Of a stretch of DNA of 64,000 nt, positions 53,555 to 64,000 are shown one piece after another. The notes beneath the pieces were generated by a model. It had not been told where the DNA came from, did no database searches, and worked only from the letters and a program-made list of their open reading frames with translations. The position numbers and the translations under genes are program-made. The first letter of the stretch is position 1. Every line of letters begins with the position of its first letter. Source of the stretch: Symbiodinium microadriaticum (lineage: Eukaryota > Sar > Dinophyceae > Suessiales > Symbiodiniaceae); contig LSRX01000130.1 in the NCBI GenBank assembly GCA_001939145.1, forward strand, positions 636,197 to 700,196, in the 5' to 3' direction.

Positions 53555-54053
53555 GCATCTTGTGTGTGCTCGCCGTGTCGGGTTTAGGGCTTAGGATGCA
53601 GAGTCTCATGGGGGGAGGTTGCGAGAACCCGAGCTCTGGGGACTTCATCTATACCAAGGTTGCCCACAAGAAGGATGAGCCACCACAGCCCAAGTAGCAA
53701 ATTTTTCTCCTTCGCCCTCCCTTACTGCATCCTACGTGGCAGAATCCCTGTAAATAAATCCCAATGAATTCCCGCTCAGCCCATGAGCAAAAGGGATGCC
53801 TTCTAATACAGAATCTGTCACCAAAGCCTTGAGGCCAAAGAACCAGTGGATCGAAGATCATAGAAGGATAGTAGTGCTGAGGGGTTTAGGGGTGAGGGGT
53901 TTAGGGTTCACCAGATTCAACAGCAAATGTAAAACATGATCAGTAAACATATGTATTATAAAAAAAGCTTCAAGCCGTACAGAAAATGGGGACCTGTCGA
54001 CAGCGACAACCCCACGGTGCCTTCTGCAACAACTGGTTTCCAAACATTTGCGC

Positions 54054-54163
54054 TAATGTAGGGGCCTTAATAATTAGAATACGGTTTTGGGGTATATTAT
54101 CCCAAAAGTATAATAAGGAGCCCCCATAATGGCATAGGTAATTATAAGGGTTCTATACTAAAT
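54054..54163. mobile_element. Family C foldback element, copy 5
   Basis: TAATGTAGGGGCCTTAATAA start, GTATAATAAGGAGCCCCC core, end near TTCTATACTAAAT. Confidence 0.65.
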
Positions 54164-54232
54164 ACATTGCAGGCCCCAATGAAGCTTGGAGCCCGAAACT
54201 TGCTGCTACACACTCTTTTAACTACAACGACT

Positions 54233-54235
<3 letters not shown>

Positions 54236-54288
<53 letters not shown>

Positions 54289-54402
54289 GCGACTACTACG
54301 ACTGCTACGACTACTACGACTACTACGACTACTACGACTACTACGGCTACTACGACTACTACGACTACTACGACTAATACGACTACTACGACTACTACGA
54401 CG

Positions 54403-54433
<31 letters not shown>

Positions 54434-54660
54434 CTACTACTACTACGACGACGACGACGACGACGACTACGACTACGACTACGGCTACGACTACGACTAC
54501 GACTACGACTACGGCTACTACGACTACTGCGACGACCACTACTACTTCTGCTGCTGCTGCTGCTGCTATTGCTACTGCTACTGCTGCTACTGCTACTGCA
54601 ACTGCAACTACAACTGCTACTGACTGCTACTGCTGCTGCTACTGCTACTGCTACGATGAC
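54236..54660. repeat. CTA/CGA/CTG trinucleotide array
   Basis: About 425 bp of mixed ACT, ACG and CTG units. The 217-codon minus frame (poly-Ser/Arg) and 169-codon plus frame (poly-Leu/Arg) are artefacts. 54700-55580 shows no supported gene. Confidence 0.9.
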
Positions 54661-55587
54661 TACTACGATTATGTAAGTTGCAGACCGTGCGATCCCAAAC
54701 GCGAGGGCTCGGCTGCATGGCTTACGTTTCGCAAGACCCACATGGATCACAAACCTACGCGGGAGTTTAGGATTCCTTGTTTTAGGTTCCGTCACAGGGT
54801 TACTACGAGTTGCTAGAGCTTCGGGTAGGCTTAAGGTTTAAGGGTCTTGTGGCTCCGTGGGCTTAGGGTTGAAGTTTTTGCCACAACCTGAAAGCCTTGT
54901 TGCATCCGGCTTTAGCCGCCACTTAGTACGGAGCTTAGTTCAGGAAACCCGAGACCCTCAACCCTTAAAACCCGTTGCTTTGAATCCGTGCTGACTTGAA
55001 TCGAATCTTTAAGCCCTCAATTCCTTAACCTCTTCTTTTCTAACCCAGCCTTAAATTGCGGAAACCTGGTCTTACCAGCTCCATGTAAAGTCGCAGTCCC
55101 TAGCGCTCGGGGATTGGCGCGTAGGGAGGGACTGCTGGTTTTGGAGGGTTTTGGGTTTAAGTTTTCAGCTTCAGCTTTAGCATTCTGAGGACGTGAGAGT
55201 TTGGAGTTTAGCGGCTATAAGATTTTATAAGGCTTCGAAAGAGCTTATGGGCTTGTGAAAAGACTATGGAATCAGGTTTAAGCCCGACAGAAACTGTACC
55301 TAAACCGGGTTTCATTTCCTACATGAGAAACCTTATACAACCCTACACTTGCTCTCGATGAGCATTCCAGTAAGCACCCGGCCATAGGTTGGGCTGGCAT
55401 CGCTGACGACGCTATGAACCGGCGAGCCAGACTGAACAGAAGTAGTGTTCAATGATCCTTTCTGAGTGCGCTTCTAAGGCAAGAATCCTAGTACTTGGAG
55501 TCTACATTGAGGGTCCAGCGATATCGGAAATGCCCAAGTCAATTTTGAGAGCTTGAAGCTCTAGGGCTTCAGGCCACTTAAGCCTGA

Positions 55588-55845
55588 ATGAAACTTGTTG
55601 GGCTTACTGTTTCGGCTCGAGAGTTGGGGCTCTCGGAGACTCAGGACGGGGGGGGTGGAGGAGGAGGGGAAGGTCACCACATCGACAACCATTGCAGCCA
55701 TTGCAACAATGACAATGGTTCCGACGGGACTTACGACAATAACGATCTTCAAACTAAGATGACAATGCTGGTGGGTTTCTTAGCAAAACATGTTTTAGCT
55801 ATGGCAACGATCGCTATTTGTATGGCTGCGCGTGGTCTTGGGTAG
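55588..55845 (+). CDS. 85-codon ORF with C-terminal hydrophobic helix
   Basis: ATG-started: MKLVGLTVSARELGLSETQD, a Gly run, an Asn/Asp/His-rich stretch, then MTMLVGFLAKHVLAMATIAI as a likely membrane helix, and TAG. Complete as a small ORF; no homologue recognised. Confidence 0.35.
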   Translation: MKLVGLTVSARELGLSETQDGGGGGGGEGHHIDNHCSHCNNDNGSDGTYDNNDLQTKMTMLVGFLAKHVLAMATIAICMAARGLG

Positions 55846-56040
55846 CATCCCGTGACAGCAAAATGCAAGTGGACAGCAGTTCTGACGCCCCAACTCGGGC
55901 TAGATTCTGACTGCTGTGTGCTAATACAAAACAAGTGCGCGATGGCCTAACGGCCCGAATGGATATAGCCTGAGCCGTCTTGCTACGTCATCGTCATACC
56001 ATGGAAACATTACTAGAGACATCATATTAGGAAAAATGCG

Positions 56041-56109
56041 GCAGCCTCATAGTAATATATATATATATATATGTATATATACATGTATATATAAACACTA
56101 TGAGGCTGC
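56041..56109. repeat. 13 bp perfect inverted repeat around a TA loop
   Basis: GCAGCCTCATAGT at 56041-56053 and ACTATGAGGCTGC at 56097-56109, enclosing an AT-only loop. Confidence 0.9.
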
Positions 56110-56535
56110 TGCAGAGATCCTGTGCCTAACACCTTTCATTGGCAGGTTAGGGTTCAGTCACTCGCGATTTGGGCGGGTCAGGTGGGGTGTGAAGATCAGC
56201 CCTATTTGGGCTTTTAGGGTCTAGGCTCACGGAAAACGGATCTCAGTCATCAAACCCTTAGCCCACCAAAAAAAGCTAACTATCTGTGCAAGATGCGTAA
56301 AGACTCTGAAAACATTGAAATCCCCAACCCTAAATCCCAAACCCTAAACCCTGAAATCATTGAAATCCCAAACCGTCGTGACCTTGAGCTGGCCAGGGCT
56401 CAACATCTTTGGGCTTGCCGGGTTGGGGGTTCAGCACGTGTGCAGGGGTTGCCGCACGAAGTCTTCGCATCAATGTAAGAAACCCTGAACCCTGATTCCC
56501 TAATTCCGAAACTGAGCATATTATATGTGAGCTGA

Positions 56536-56805
56536 ATGTTTGCTGAATTCCAGTCTTTCAGCGCTAAGCCCTCCACCGCCTCAGCCCTACACCCCAAAAT
56601 CGTAACATTGATTCAGCGTCGCCGTCCTTCTACCGCAACTGAACATGAGAGGCCTTGGTCTCAACCACACGACAGTCCTACACCGAAACTCATGACTACA
56701 GCCCTAGACCCAGAAAGGCTTAAACAAACAAATATTTCCTCAGGCAGAACATCTGCCAATCTTAGCAGCAGACCCCGAACCGAAATTCTCAAGCCTAGAA
56801 GATAA
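56536..56805 (+). CDS. 89-codon ORF, basic
   Basis: ATG-started: MFAEFQSFSAKPSTASALHP then LIQRRRPSTATEHERPW and LKQTNISSGRTSANLSSRPR, stop TAA. Low hydrophobicity, possibly disordered. Coding status unproven. Confidence 0.3.
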   Translation: MFAEFQSFSAKPSTASALHPKIVTLIQRRRPSTATEHERPWSQPHDSPTPKLMTTALDPERLKQTNISSGRTSANLSSRPRTEILKPRR

Positions 56806-56809
56806 ACCT

Positions 56810-57820
56810 GAAACCTACCCCTAAACTCTAACTAAACCCTATACCCCCATTAAACCCTAACGTCCAGCCCCCAAAACCTCCGGGCGACGGAACCAGGCCT
56901 CTGAACGCGACATGCCACCGGGAGATAGGGCTCCTGTCAGGGCTCCCTCTAAGGGGGATTACCTAAACCACGAAGGAAACCGAAGGAAACCCAAGGATAG
57001 TGTTGGCAAATACTCTGACCGCTATATTCGGTGTCCTGTTCAGATTCTCTCAGTGGTTGCTTTCGGGGTGTGTCTTTAAGAGGTGTTGAGGCTTCATGTC
57101 TACAACAGGGGCTTTCGAACTATACTAGGTCGCGGAAAAAAGGACACCAACAGCTAAGGCTAGGTTTTTGGGGCTGAAAGACGTCAAGAAATTGGAATAG
57201 TTTGGGACTTGTGCCCTAAACCCTGAACCGACTTGCTAAGGATCGCTTGGCATCGGCATAGGTCTCATAGTCTATAGCGGCGAGAGCAAGCAGATCAGGC
57301 AGGGATTTCTGCCAAACCAGCGTTTGCCATCTGATCCGACGCCCTCATATACAGGGGCCTGACAAATCATAATCGGGATTTGGGGAGCATGTTACACCCT
57401 ACGTAAATTAAGTAGGCCCCTCTATTCACCATTACTGCAGTATACTACAATTATATTGGTGCTTGTTCAGGCTTCTATGTTACACTTTACAACAGCAGGC
57501 TCGGGATTTCAAGAAGCCATCGATCCGGCGCCCCAGAAACCCATCGAACACCGCAAAACTAGACCCCGAAGTTTAGGACCCAGGGAGTCGACAATGTCAG
57601 GGCTGCACTCCTGGGCTTAATTAGTGCTCGTGTTTGTTTACTCGCAGAGGGATCGTTTAGGGTTCAGGGTTTGGGTTCCGATCCCTCATCCCGAAACCCT
57701 ATAAACCCCTGTATCCTAAGGCGTGCTGTTGGCAAAGCTAGTCTTAAGAGGTTCTTGCTGAGAATCCCCGAAACTCTGAAGCAAATCCCCGAGACCCCAG
57801 AAGCTGGTGGCCCCGATCAT
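56810..57820. other. No supported gene
   Basis: CCCTAAA-like words and a family C-like fragment at 57351-57475. Confidence 0.45.
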
Positions 57821-57825
57821 GGGCG

Positions 57826-58011
57826 CTATGTCTGACATGCTGCTAGGAAGCAGGTAGATTCGTCAGCAGGGTCCCAAAAAGCTCGAACTTCCCTTGTCAA
57901 TGACCCAAAGTCATCGGAGCAAAACCAAGCCATAAGAGAATACAGTAAGTTGATACGTTGGGTCTGGGACAGCTCAGGAGCCCCTCGCACATCCTGGAAC
58001 TCAAATCTCAT
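57826..58011 (-). CDS. 61-codon ORF, unknown
   Basis: ATG-started: MRFEFQDVRGAPELSQTQRI then NLLYSLMAWFCSDDFGSLTR and EVRAFWDPADESTCFLAACQ, stop TAG. Good protein-like composition. No domain recognised. Confidence 0.4.
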   Translation of the reverse strand: MRFEFQDVRGAPELSQTQRINLLYSLMAWFCSDDFGSLTREVRAFWDPADESTCFLAACQT

Positions 58012-58133
58012 CTGAACCCGTGTGGCACAGGTTTCACTGCATCAATTCATAGTCACTATGTTATGTGGTAGTATGTTCTTGCTTTCTATAGCACATTGTT
58101 CTAGTTTACTATAGTGCATTTTACTATCCAAAA

Positions 58134-58406
58134 ATGATCTGGGAGCCACGGCATGTTTCCGAAACAAGCTCTTCTAGAGTTCCGGCTTTCATTCCTGGCG
58201 TTTCAGAGATTCCTGGGAATCTTCACGATACTGCGGGAGGGTGCAAGGCTAGATGCGAAAAGATGTTCGGCTACGACTGGTTGCAGGTTCCAGGCACTGA
58301 TTCCATGAGATTCAACTTCCTGGCCTGCCGGTGGAGCTATCCCCCAACGTCTGCCGAAGGAGCCATGCCCATCCCGGAGGTTGGTAGCTGCGAGCCGAAG
58401 TGGTGA
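58134..58406 (+). CDS. 90-codon Cys-containing ORF, unknown
   Basis: ATG-started; core reads DTAGGCKARCEKMFGYDWLQ then DSMRFNFLACRWSYPP, stop TGA at 58406. The spaced cysteines suggest a small disulfide module. The minus strand also has frames here. Confidence 0.35.
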   Translation: MIWEPRHVSETSSSRVPAFIPGVSEIPGNLHDTAGGCKARCEKMFGYDWLQVPGTDSMRFNFLACRWSYPPTSAEGAMPIPEVGSCEPKW

Positions 58407-58527
58407 GAGATCCGCTTCTGAGGTTTGGGGAGGTCCTCGTAGCAAAGCGCGGTTTGCTTGAGACACCAGGTACGACGGTGCTGTGGAAGCTTGTCAAGGA
58501 CCCGTCTCAAAAATGTATATGTATGTA

Positions 58528-58529
58528 AC

Positions 58530-58561
<32 letters not shown>

Positions 58562-58667
58562 GTATATATTATTATTATTATTATTCTTATTATTCTTATT
58601 ATTATTCTTAATCATAAGAAATACAAATAATACATATTATAAATAATAATAATAATAACAGTAGTAC

Positions 58668-58712
<45 letters not shown>

Positions 58713-58824
58713 CAGTAGTAGTAGTAGTAGTAGTAGCAGTAGTCATAAAGATAAGAAGAAGAATAAACTAGTAAACAATAACAACGATGAATATAATATA
58801 TATATATATATATAGATACATATC

Positions 58825-58858
<34 letters not shown>

Positions 58859-58870
58859 GATATACATACA
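58528..58870. repeat. Compound microsatellite (TA, TTA, TAG)
   Basis: (TA)n, (TTA)n, (AAT)n, (TAG)n at 58660-58745, then (TA)n near 58795-58860. Confidence 0.9.
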
Positions 58871-58879
58871 TAGAGTGCA

Positions 58880-59339
58880 AGGTCTCAAGCAGGGCTCTTC
58901 TGGGTCGTGAGTGGCTGCTTTCACTGCCGCTGTGGCTGCTACTGCTACTCCTGCTTTCGGCTGCCTGCCCAGACAGCGAATATCGGCTATAGTGTGCCTG
59001 CCACAACGGTATTGCGACTTTAGCTGCCATTCATTCGCCTTATTTGGCCGTGCCTGCGGTGACAATGACTCCCAGGCTGCTATGACTGCAGCTTCCATGC
59101 TGCGAAGGCTGTGTTCTGCATCTGTCACAGGCTTCTTAAAAACTAGACTTAGAGCAGAGCATGGCCCCACCGTGCTCCTTACGTTCCTGTGCCAATTCGA
59201 AGAAGGCCAGGGCCGGCAAAACCGTCTGCAGGCGCGACGTCCTTTCTCTTCTTCCGATGCTCTCGCACCCCATCTGTGGCGGCCCGGGAGTTCGGCCTGC
59301 AACACTCAACACAAATGTGATCAGTAGCAGCCTTGGCAT
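58880..59339 (-). CDS. Possible two-exon gene with signal-like start
   Basis: An ATG at 59339 starts MPRLLLITFVLSVAG, resembling a signal peptide, followed by GRRERTSRLQTVLPALAFFE. A second frame downstream reads KPVTDAEHSLRSMEAAVIAA then WESLSPQARPNKANEWQLKS. They may be exons joined near 59150. The frame then runs into a TA/TAG microsatellite and is not coding there. Confidence 0.3.
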
Positions 59340-59429
59340 CACAGTCGGCAGTTCTGTCGCTTTCATCGATGACGGCGCCGTTGCTAGCATCTCCTCTGTA
59401 CTCTCTAATTGCTTCTCAGCGGGCAACCA

Positions 59430-59998
59430 GCACTATTTCCCATGATTCCTGTTGCAAGCATTGCGAAAACTTCTGTAGGTGGTACATTCCCAGTTCGGCG
59501 CTCGCAGCCTTGGCAATATGTACATGACCTGCTATGTCATGCATACCACTATTCGCAGCCTCATGAGGAGTTATCTTTGATGCCTTGATTGAGACACACA
59601 GTACAATTCTTCCAATTCGGCGACAGGTCACAAGGATGCAAATACGATTGAAGGCACTACCCCTGCGCGCGCTATGGTCATTGTGTTCCTATTGAGTAGT
59701 TCGTGCTTCACGATTATGATTGTGGTAGGCGTGTTGTTCTGCACACCTTCCATTTAAATCATGAGCTCAATTTTGTTTTTTGCATTTGGACTCCTGCAAT
59801 CGCCAGAACTCAATGTTCAGCACCTCCTGCTTTTCACACGATTGTTAGTAGTCTAGTGTCAGGGGGTGTGAGGTTTCGGGGTTGCCTAGGCTCCAAACAG
59901 ACAAGTCACAAAAACAAGCACGGCAGCTGTACCAGAACATCAGTCAGCTGGTCGCGCCAGCCAGGGCACAGCCTGAGCGTAAAGGGCTTCTGAAGCGT
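59430..59998. other. No supported gene
   Basis: Short frames on both strands only; none with a convincing composition or splice site. Confidence 0.4.
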
Positions 59999-59999
59999 C

Positions 60000-60110
60000 C
60001 CAGAGGGCCCAATACCCCTTAATTAAGGAATATACCTTCAATGGTAATAATTATTGAGGCCCCTATAATTTAAGGTATATTCCTTGATTAAGAGGTATTG
60101 GGCTCTCTGG
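60000..60110. mobile_element. Family B foldback element, copy 4
   Basis: Ends CCAGAGGGCCCAATACCCC and GGTATTGGGCTCTCTGG; near-perfect palindrome of 111 bp downstream of the ARF gene. Confidence 0.8.
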
Positions 60111-60573
60111 TCTCTGGGTTCCCCTGTCAGGATCTCCACTGAGCTTCACAGACACAAAAATTAAATCAAGCAAGTGGTTCCTCTGGAAATTTGGGCATAT
60201 GTGGTCGATAATCTGGGCAATAGAGTTCAACAGCGGTTTATACTCATGGATCAGCGTCCACCTCCCGCATCCATCCACCCGGCTAAATCGGCTCTGACAC
60301 TAAGTCAGGACGTGCGCGAACGCTGGGCAACTTTTTGAAGCGCTTCTGAACTGCACCGGTCGGCAGAGAATCTGACGGCCAGTGGCCAAGGGTCTCCTGG
60401 AGCATCAACGACACAACGATGCGCCCAATCACAAGCTTCTGTGCAACGACCCCTCCACTAAAGGCCAAGAAAACGAAGGACTGCGAGTCTGCGAGCACTA
60501 ATGTTTTCCTCGAAGCGTACCACTCTACACTATGATACGCTTCCACAAAGTCTGCCCTCACTCCTAGGCGAGC

Positions 60574-61344
<771 letters not shown>

Positions 61345-61512
61345 TCAGAAGCTTTGCCTCAAAGCAGACGGACTGCCGGGAGTGGCCCCTTGAGCTATAT
61401 GCAGCAAGGCGTAGAAATGCATGCTCGACAGGATGTTTTCAACGTACTCACATGGACGGAAGCCTGGATAAATGAAATGTTTTGACATGGTCTGACGTGT
61501 ATTTTTGTAGTA

Positions 61513-61745
<233 letters not shown>

Positions 61746-62052
61746 CGGTGGTGTAGTAGTATTCGTTGCCCCTTGTACTCCATGAGTAGTAGTACCTCCT
61801 CGCCCATAATATATTTGTGCCGAAATATGCCAATCTCTTCGACAGAGTTCCGATCACCCTGGTGACGGAAACCCGTATGGCGCCAAACGGTACACTATCA
61901 GGACCACTTTGGTGCTTCGGAGGGAACCCGTTCGAACGGTCCGATCAACTCGCTCGCACCTGTCTGTTAGAATATCATCACAATCACAAGCTGTACACTA
62001 AACTGAGCATATGGTCACTTCCTGAAGGCCCTAAACTAAAGTCCCTTTTTGG

Positions 62053-62355
62053 ATGGAAACCCCGCGTATGAGGCAGTGGCACGTCTGCATCCTCCGGGAA
62101 AGCCTTGAAAACCTGCTCGCGACGAAGGATCCAAGAAAAAGAACGGAGAAAACTAAATATAGGGGCCTTAAGACCTTAAGAAATAAAACAGCAGTTGTTG
62201 TGCGAAGAGGATATCTGAGACTACAGTTTTTGTATGCCCCTACAAAGAGTCCTATTAGCAAACATTTCCCACCTTTATATCAGAGCTGTTCATGCGCTGC
62301 CTGTGAGCTGCAAGTGCTTGGCTGCTTGCTGGTTTCCGGCAGATCCGAAGGTTGA
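62053..62355 (+). CDS. 100-codon basic ORF, unknown
   Basis: ATG-started: METPRMRQWHVCILRESLEN then LLATKDPRKRTEKTKYRGLK and VVVRRGYLRLQFLYAPTKSP, stop TGA. The middle overlaps a weak inverted repeat (62159-62244), so part may be element-derived. Confidence 0.3.
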   Translation: METPRMRQWHVCILRESLENLLATKDPRKRTEKTKYRGLKTLRNKTAVVVRRGYLRLQFLYAPTKSPISKHFPPLYQSCSCAACELQVLGCLLVSGRSEG

Positions 62356-62400
62356 TACTTCAACCCCTGCGTAACGACGCAATGCCCGCCTACAGTACCA

Positions 62401-62470
62401 AAGTTATAGGGACTTCATAATAGAACAGGTTTTGGGGTGGACTGTACTATAGTATCAGTATAATTGTAAG
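62401..62470. mobile_element. Family C-like fragment
   Basis: TTATAGGGACTTCATAATAG, then a GGTTTTGGGGT...ACTATAGTATCAGTATAAT core like copy 1. Similar weak fragments occur at about 1486-1560, 33370-33430, 33537-33615 and 57351-57475. Confidence 0.35.
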
Positions 62471-62476
62471 GGAACC

Positions 62477-62785
62477 ATGTCTTTAGGTCATACAGGCTTC
62501 AAAGTTAGTATCACCAGTAGGACCCAACTAACGTACATCATGCAGGCCGGGCAGCAGTTGCCACAGATGGCCTCACACCCTGGCAAAAACCAGCCTGTTC
62601 TCCATAACTCTCTTGTCCGCAAACTTGCAACTCCCCGACTTGATAAGCTTAGCCCCAACCCTAAACCCTATGTACATCCTAATAACCTAACTGTTTTTGA
62701 ACGAGGTCTCTCTGAAGCGCCTAACCCTAAACCCGATAATCAGCCAAGCCGCGCAACTCCGAGCCCAGGAATCCTAAATCCCTAA
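62477..62785 (+). CDS. 102-codon ORF, unknown
   Basis: ATG-started: MSLGHTGFKVSITSRTQLTY, then QQLPQMASHPGKNQPVLHNS and LVRKLATPRLDKLSPNPKP; the end is CCCTAAA-derived. Only the first two thirds look protein-like. Confidence 0.25.
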   Translation: MSLGHTGFKVSITSRTQLTYIMQAGQQLPQMASHPGKNQPVLHNSLVRKLATPRLDKLSPNPKPYVHPNNLTVFERGLSEAPNPKPDNQPSRATPSPGILNP

Positions 62786-63466
62786 ACCCCTGAACCCAAC
62801 CCTGCACCTCACCCGAAAGCTTTCGGAGCCCGAGGCCCCCGGCCCGGAGACACAGGTTCAGGGTTTAGGGGCTTAAGGTGTAAACTGTAGGGTTTAGGGA
62901 TGTAGGGCTTAGTTACTCAGGGTTTGACGTTACAGCAAGACGAAGTCGGGCTTTTGCTTCAGGGTTCAGGGTGGCCCCCGATTTCCTGAAACCTTCCTGG
63001 AGTCAGTCAGAGCCTCGACGCTTAAAGTTTCGACTCGCACACGCACTCGCAGCAGGCACGAATACTAACTGGAAAAATATCAGCTTACTACGATAACATG
63101 CACATCAACGCAGGAACTGATGCCAAACCCTGAAGGCACCAGAACATACAAGCATTTATGAACCTAAGACCCTAGAAACCAAAAATAAAATTATCTTGCT
63201 GAATTCACTGCCTTGCTTTCACAAGCGGACAACCAGTTCGAGGTGAAGACAAGTCCAAGGGTTTACGCTTGAAGGTTTCGACTCTCACAGCATGGACGGT
63301 CCGGGGCGAGGCGTCTAGCGAGCGATAAGCTGAGCTGGGCTTTGCATACCTCTAGCTACAAGCGACCTAGAGTATACCTGAATTGGACAATGGTTTAGGG
63401 TTAACCCTCAAGCCGCCGCATGCCTGCAGAAGGTCTGTGTCGCTCCTTGAGACAGTTCTTAAACCC

Positions 63467-63626
63467 CTACACCCTAAACCCTATAACCCTAAACCCTAAA
63501 CCCTACAGAGGCTTTTTGGATCCAAATCGGTCTGGGTTCGGTTCTTCGGGGCTGCGATTGCCGATAGGCTTGCTGTTAGCCCACTTGGCCCGGCAAACTA
63601 CCCTCTAGGGTTTAGGGTTTAGGGTA
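63467..63626. repeat. Opposed CCCTAAA and TTTAGGG tracts
   Basis: 63467-63506 carries CCCTAAACCCTATAACCC units; 63608-63626 carries TTTAGGGTTTAGGG. 62800-63420 holds only similar words. Confidence 0.75.
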
Positions 63627-63916
63627 CTAGGGACTCTAGGTAAAGAGACCCCACTGGCAAAGAATGTTCGAAGCTAGGTGAGCCAAGTGTCAGGTTCTAC
63701 ACGCACACACGCATGAATGTATGTACACGCAAAACATTCTTAGACAGCCAGCTTGATCTAGCTGTATACCGACTCATCTACCATGAAGGTTAAGGTGGCA
63801 AACCCCCGAGACCCGACGCAACGAAGCAACTCTAAACCTGCCCTGAACTCGAAAAAAGCCTATTTCTCAGAGCCCGGAGCCGTAAGCCTAAGATCTGAGC
63901 TGTAAATTTAGACTTT

Positions 63917-64000
63917 GGGGTAGTTCTCTAAATTAGGGTCCCTTCTTAGGCCCCCAGAATAGTACGGCACCCCTTCTAAAAGGGACCCTAATTTCGAGAA
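63917..64000. mobile_element. Foldback element truncated by window end
   Basis: Starts GGGGTAGTTCTCTAAATTAG and ends AAGGGACCCTAATTTCGAGAA; the right arm is nearly complete. Same family as 46204-46317. Confidence 0.55.

Noticed and set aside
54142-54795. 217-codon Ser/Arg-rich frame (and Leu/Arg frame opposite), superficially SR-protein-like
   Set aside because: Pure trinucleotide array; all reading frames are open.
60283-60561. 92-codon minus frame just downstream of the ARF stop
   Set aside because: Most likely ARF 3' UTR; starts without ATG and no family recognised, though composition is not bad.
63420-63608. 62-codon plus frame
   Set aside because: Built from CCCTAAA-derived Asn-Pro-Tyr-Thr-Leu repeats.

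Overview
This window looks like nuclear DNA of a dinoflagellate; I cannot fix the genus. Four things point that way. Intergenic and intronic DNA is saturated with degenerate TTTAGGG/CCCTAAA tracts. Coding sequence comes as short GC-rich exons separated by 100-700 nt introns. At least one well-supported intron starts with GA, and several others probably start with GC. The window also holds a TIR-like, multi-membrane-segment protein and an AGF-type repeat protein, both of a kind I associate with dinoflagellate genomes. There are no operons, rRNA, tRNA or CRISPR arrays that I can support. Two assembly gaps (about 26025-26245 and 36778-37541) break the sequence.

The firmest genes are all on the minus strand: (i) an ARF-family GTPase (61341-60574), complete at 181 codons in two exons; (ii) a family-10 glycosyltransferase of alpha-1,3-fucosyltransferase type (53554-52028, three exons); (iii) a secreted endonuclease/exonuclease/phosphatase-fold hydrolase (31927-30727, two exons, GA-AG intron); (iv) a TIR-like protein with inserted membrane segments (23897-21041, at least four exons). 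Weaker but phase-consistent models are an AGF-repeat protein (14618-9567, at least nine exons), an acidic-tailed protein (4647-2566), a two-exon 110-codon gene (18760-18289) and a two-exon 3' gene end (16407-16121).

Layout. 0-8.7 kb: scattered single exons, a microsatellite cluster (3.5-4.1 kb) inside an intron of the acidic gene, and one exon carrying a protein-kinase HRDIKP loop (7.5 kb). 9.5-14.7 kb: the AGF gene, whose introns hold a 500 bp TTTAGGG-like array and a CAG array. 15-20.7 kb: small genes and terminal exons on both strands. 20.7-23.9 kb: TIR-like gene with opposed telomere-like arrays in an intron. 24-30 kb: satellites, gap, duplications. 30.7-32 kb: hydrolase. 32-52 kb: repeat-rich DNA with many coding-like islands. 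52-53.6 kb: fucosyltransferase. 54-60 kb: microsatellites and short ORFs. 60.5-61.4 kb: ARF. 61.5-64 kb: repeats and short ORFs.

The other dominant content is several families of very short foldback elements (about 80-180 bp) with terminal inverted repeats. One has nine copies, each bounded by TA. The genes do not form a pathway. ARF (vesicle traffic), the fucosyltransferase (Golgi glycosylation) and the secreted hydrolase could all relate to the secretory system, but that is loose inference. Many coding-like islands are called from codon pattern and splice-site consistency only, with low stated confidence.
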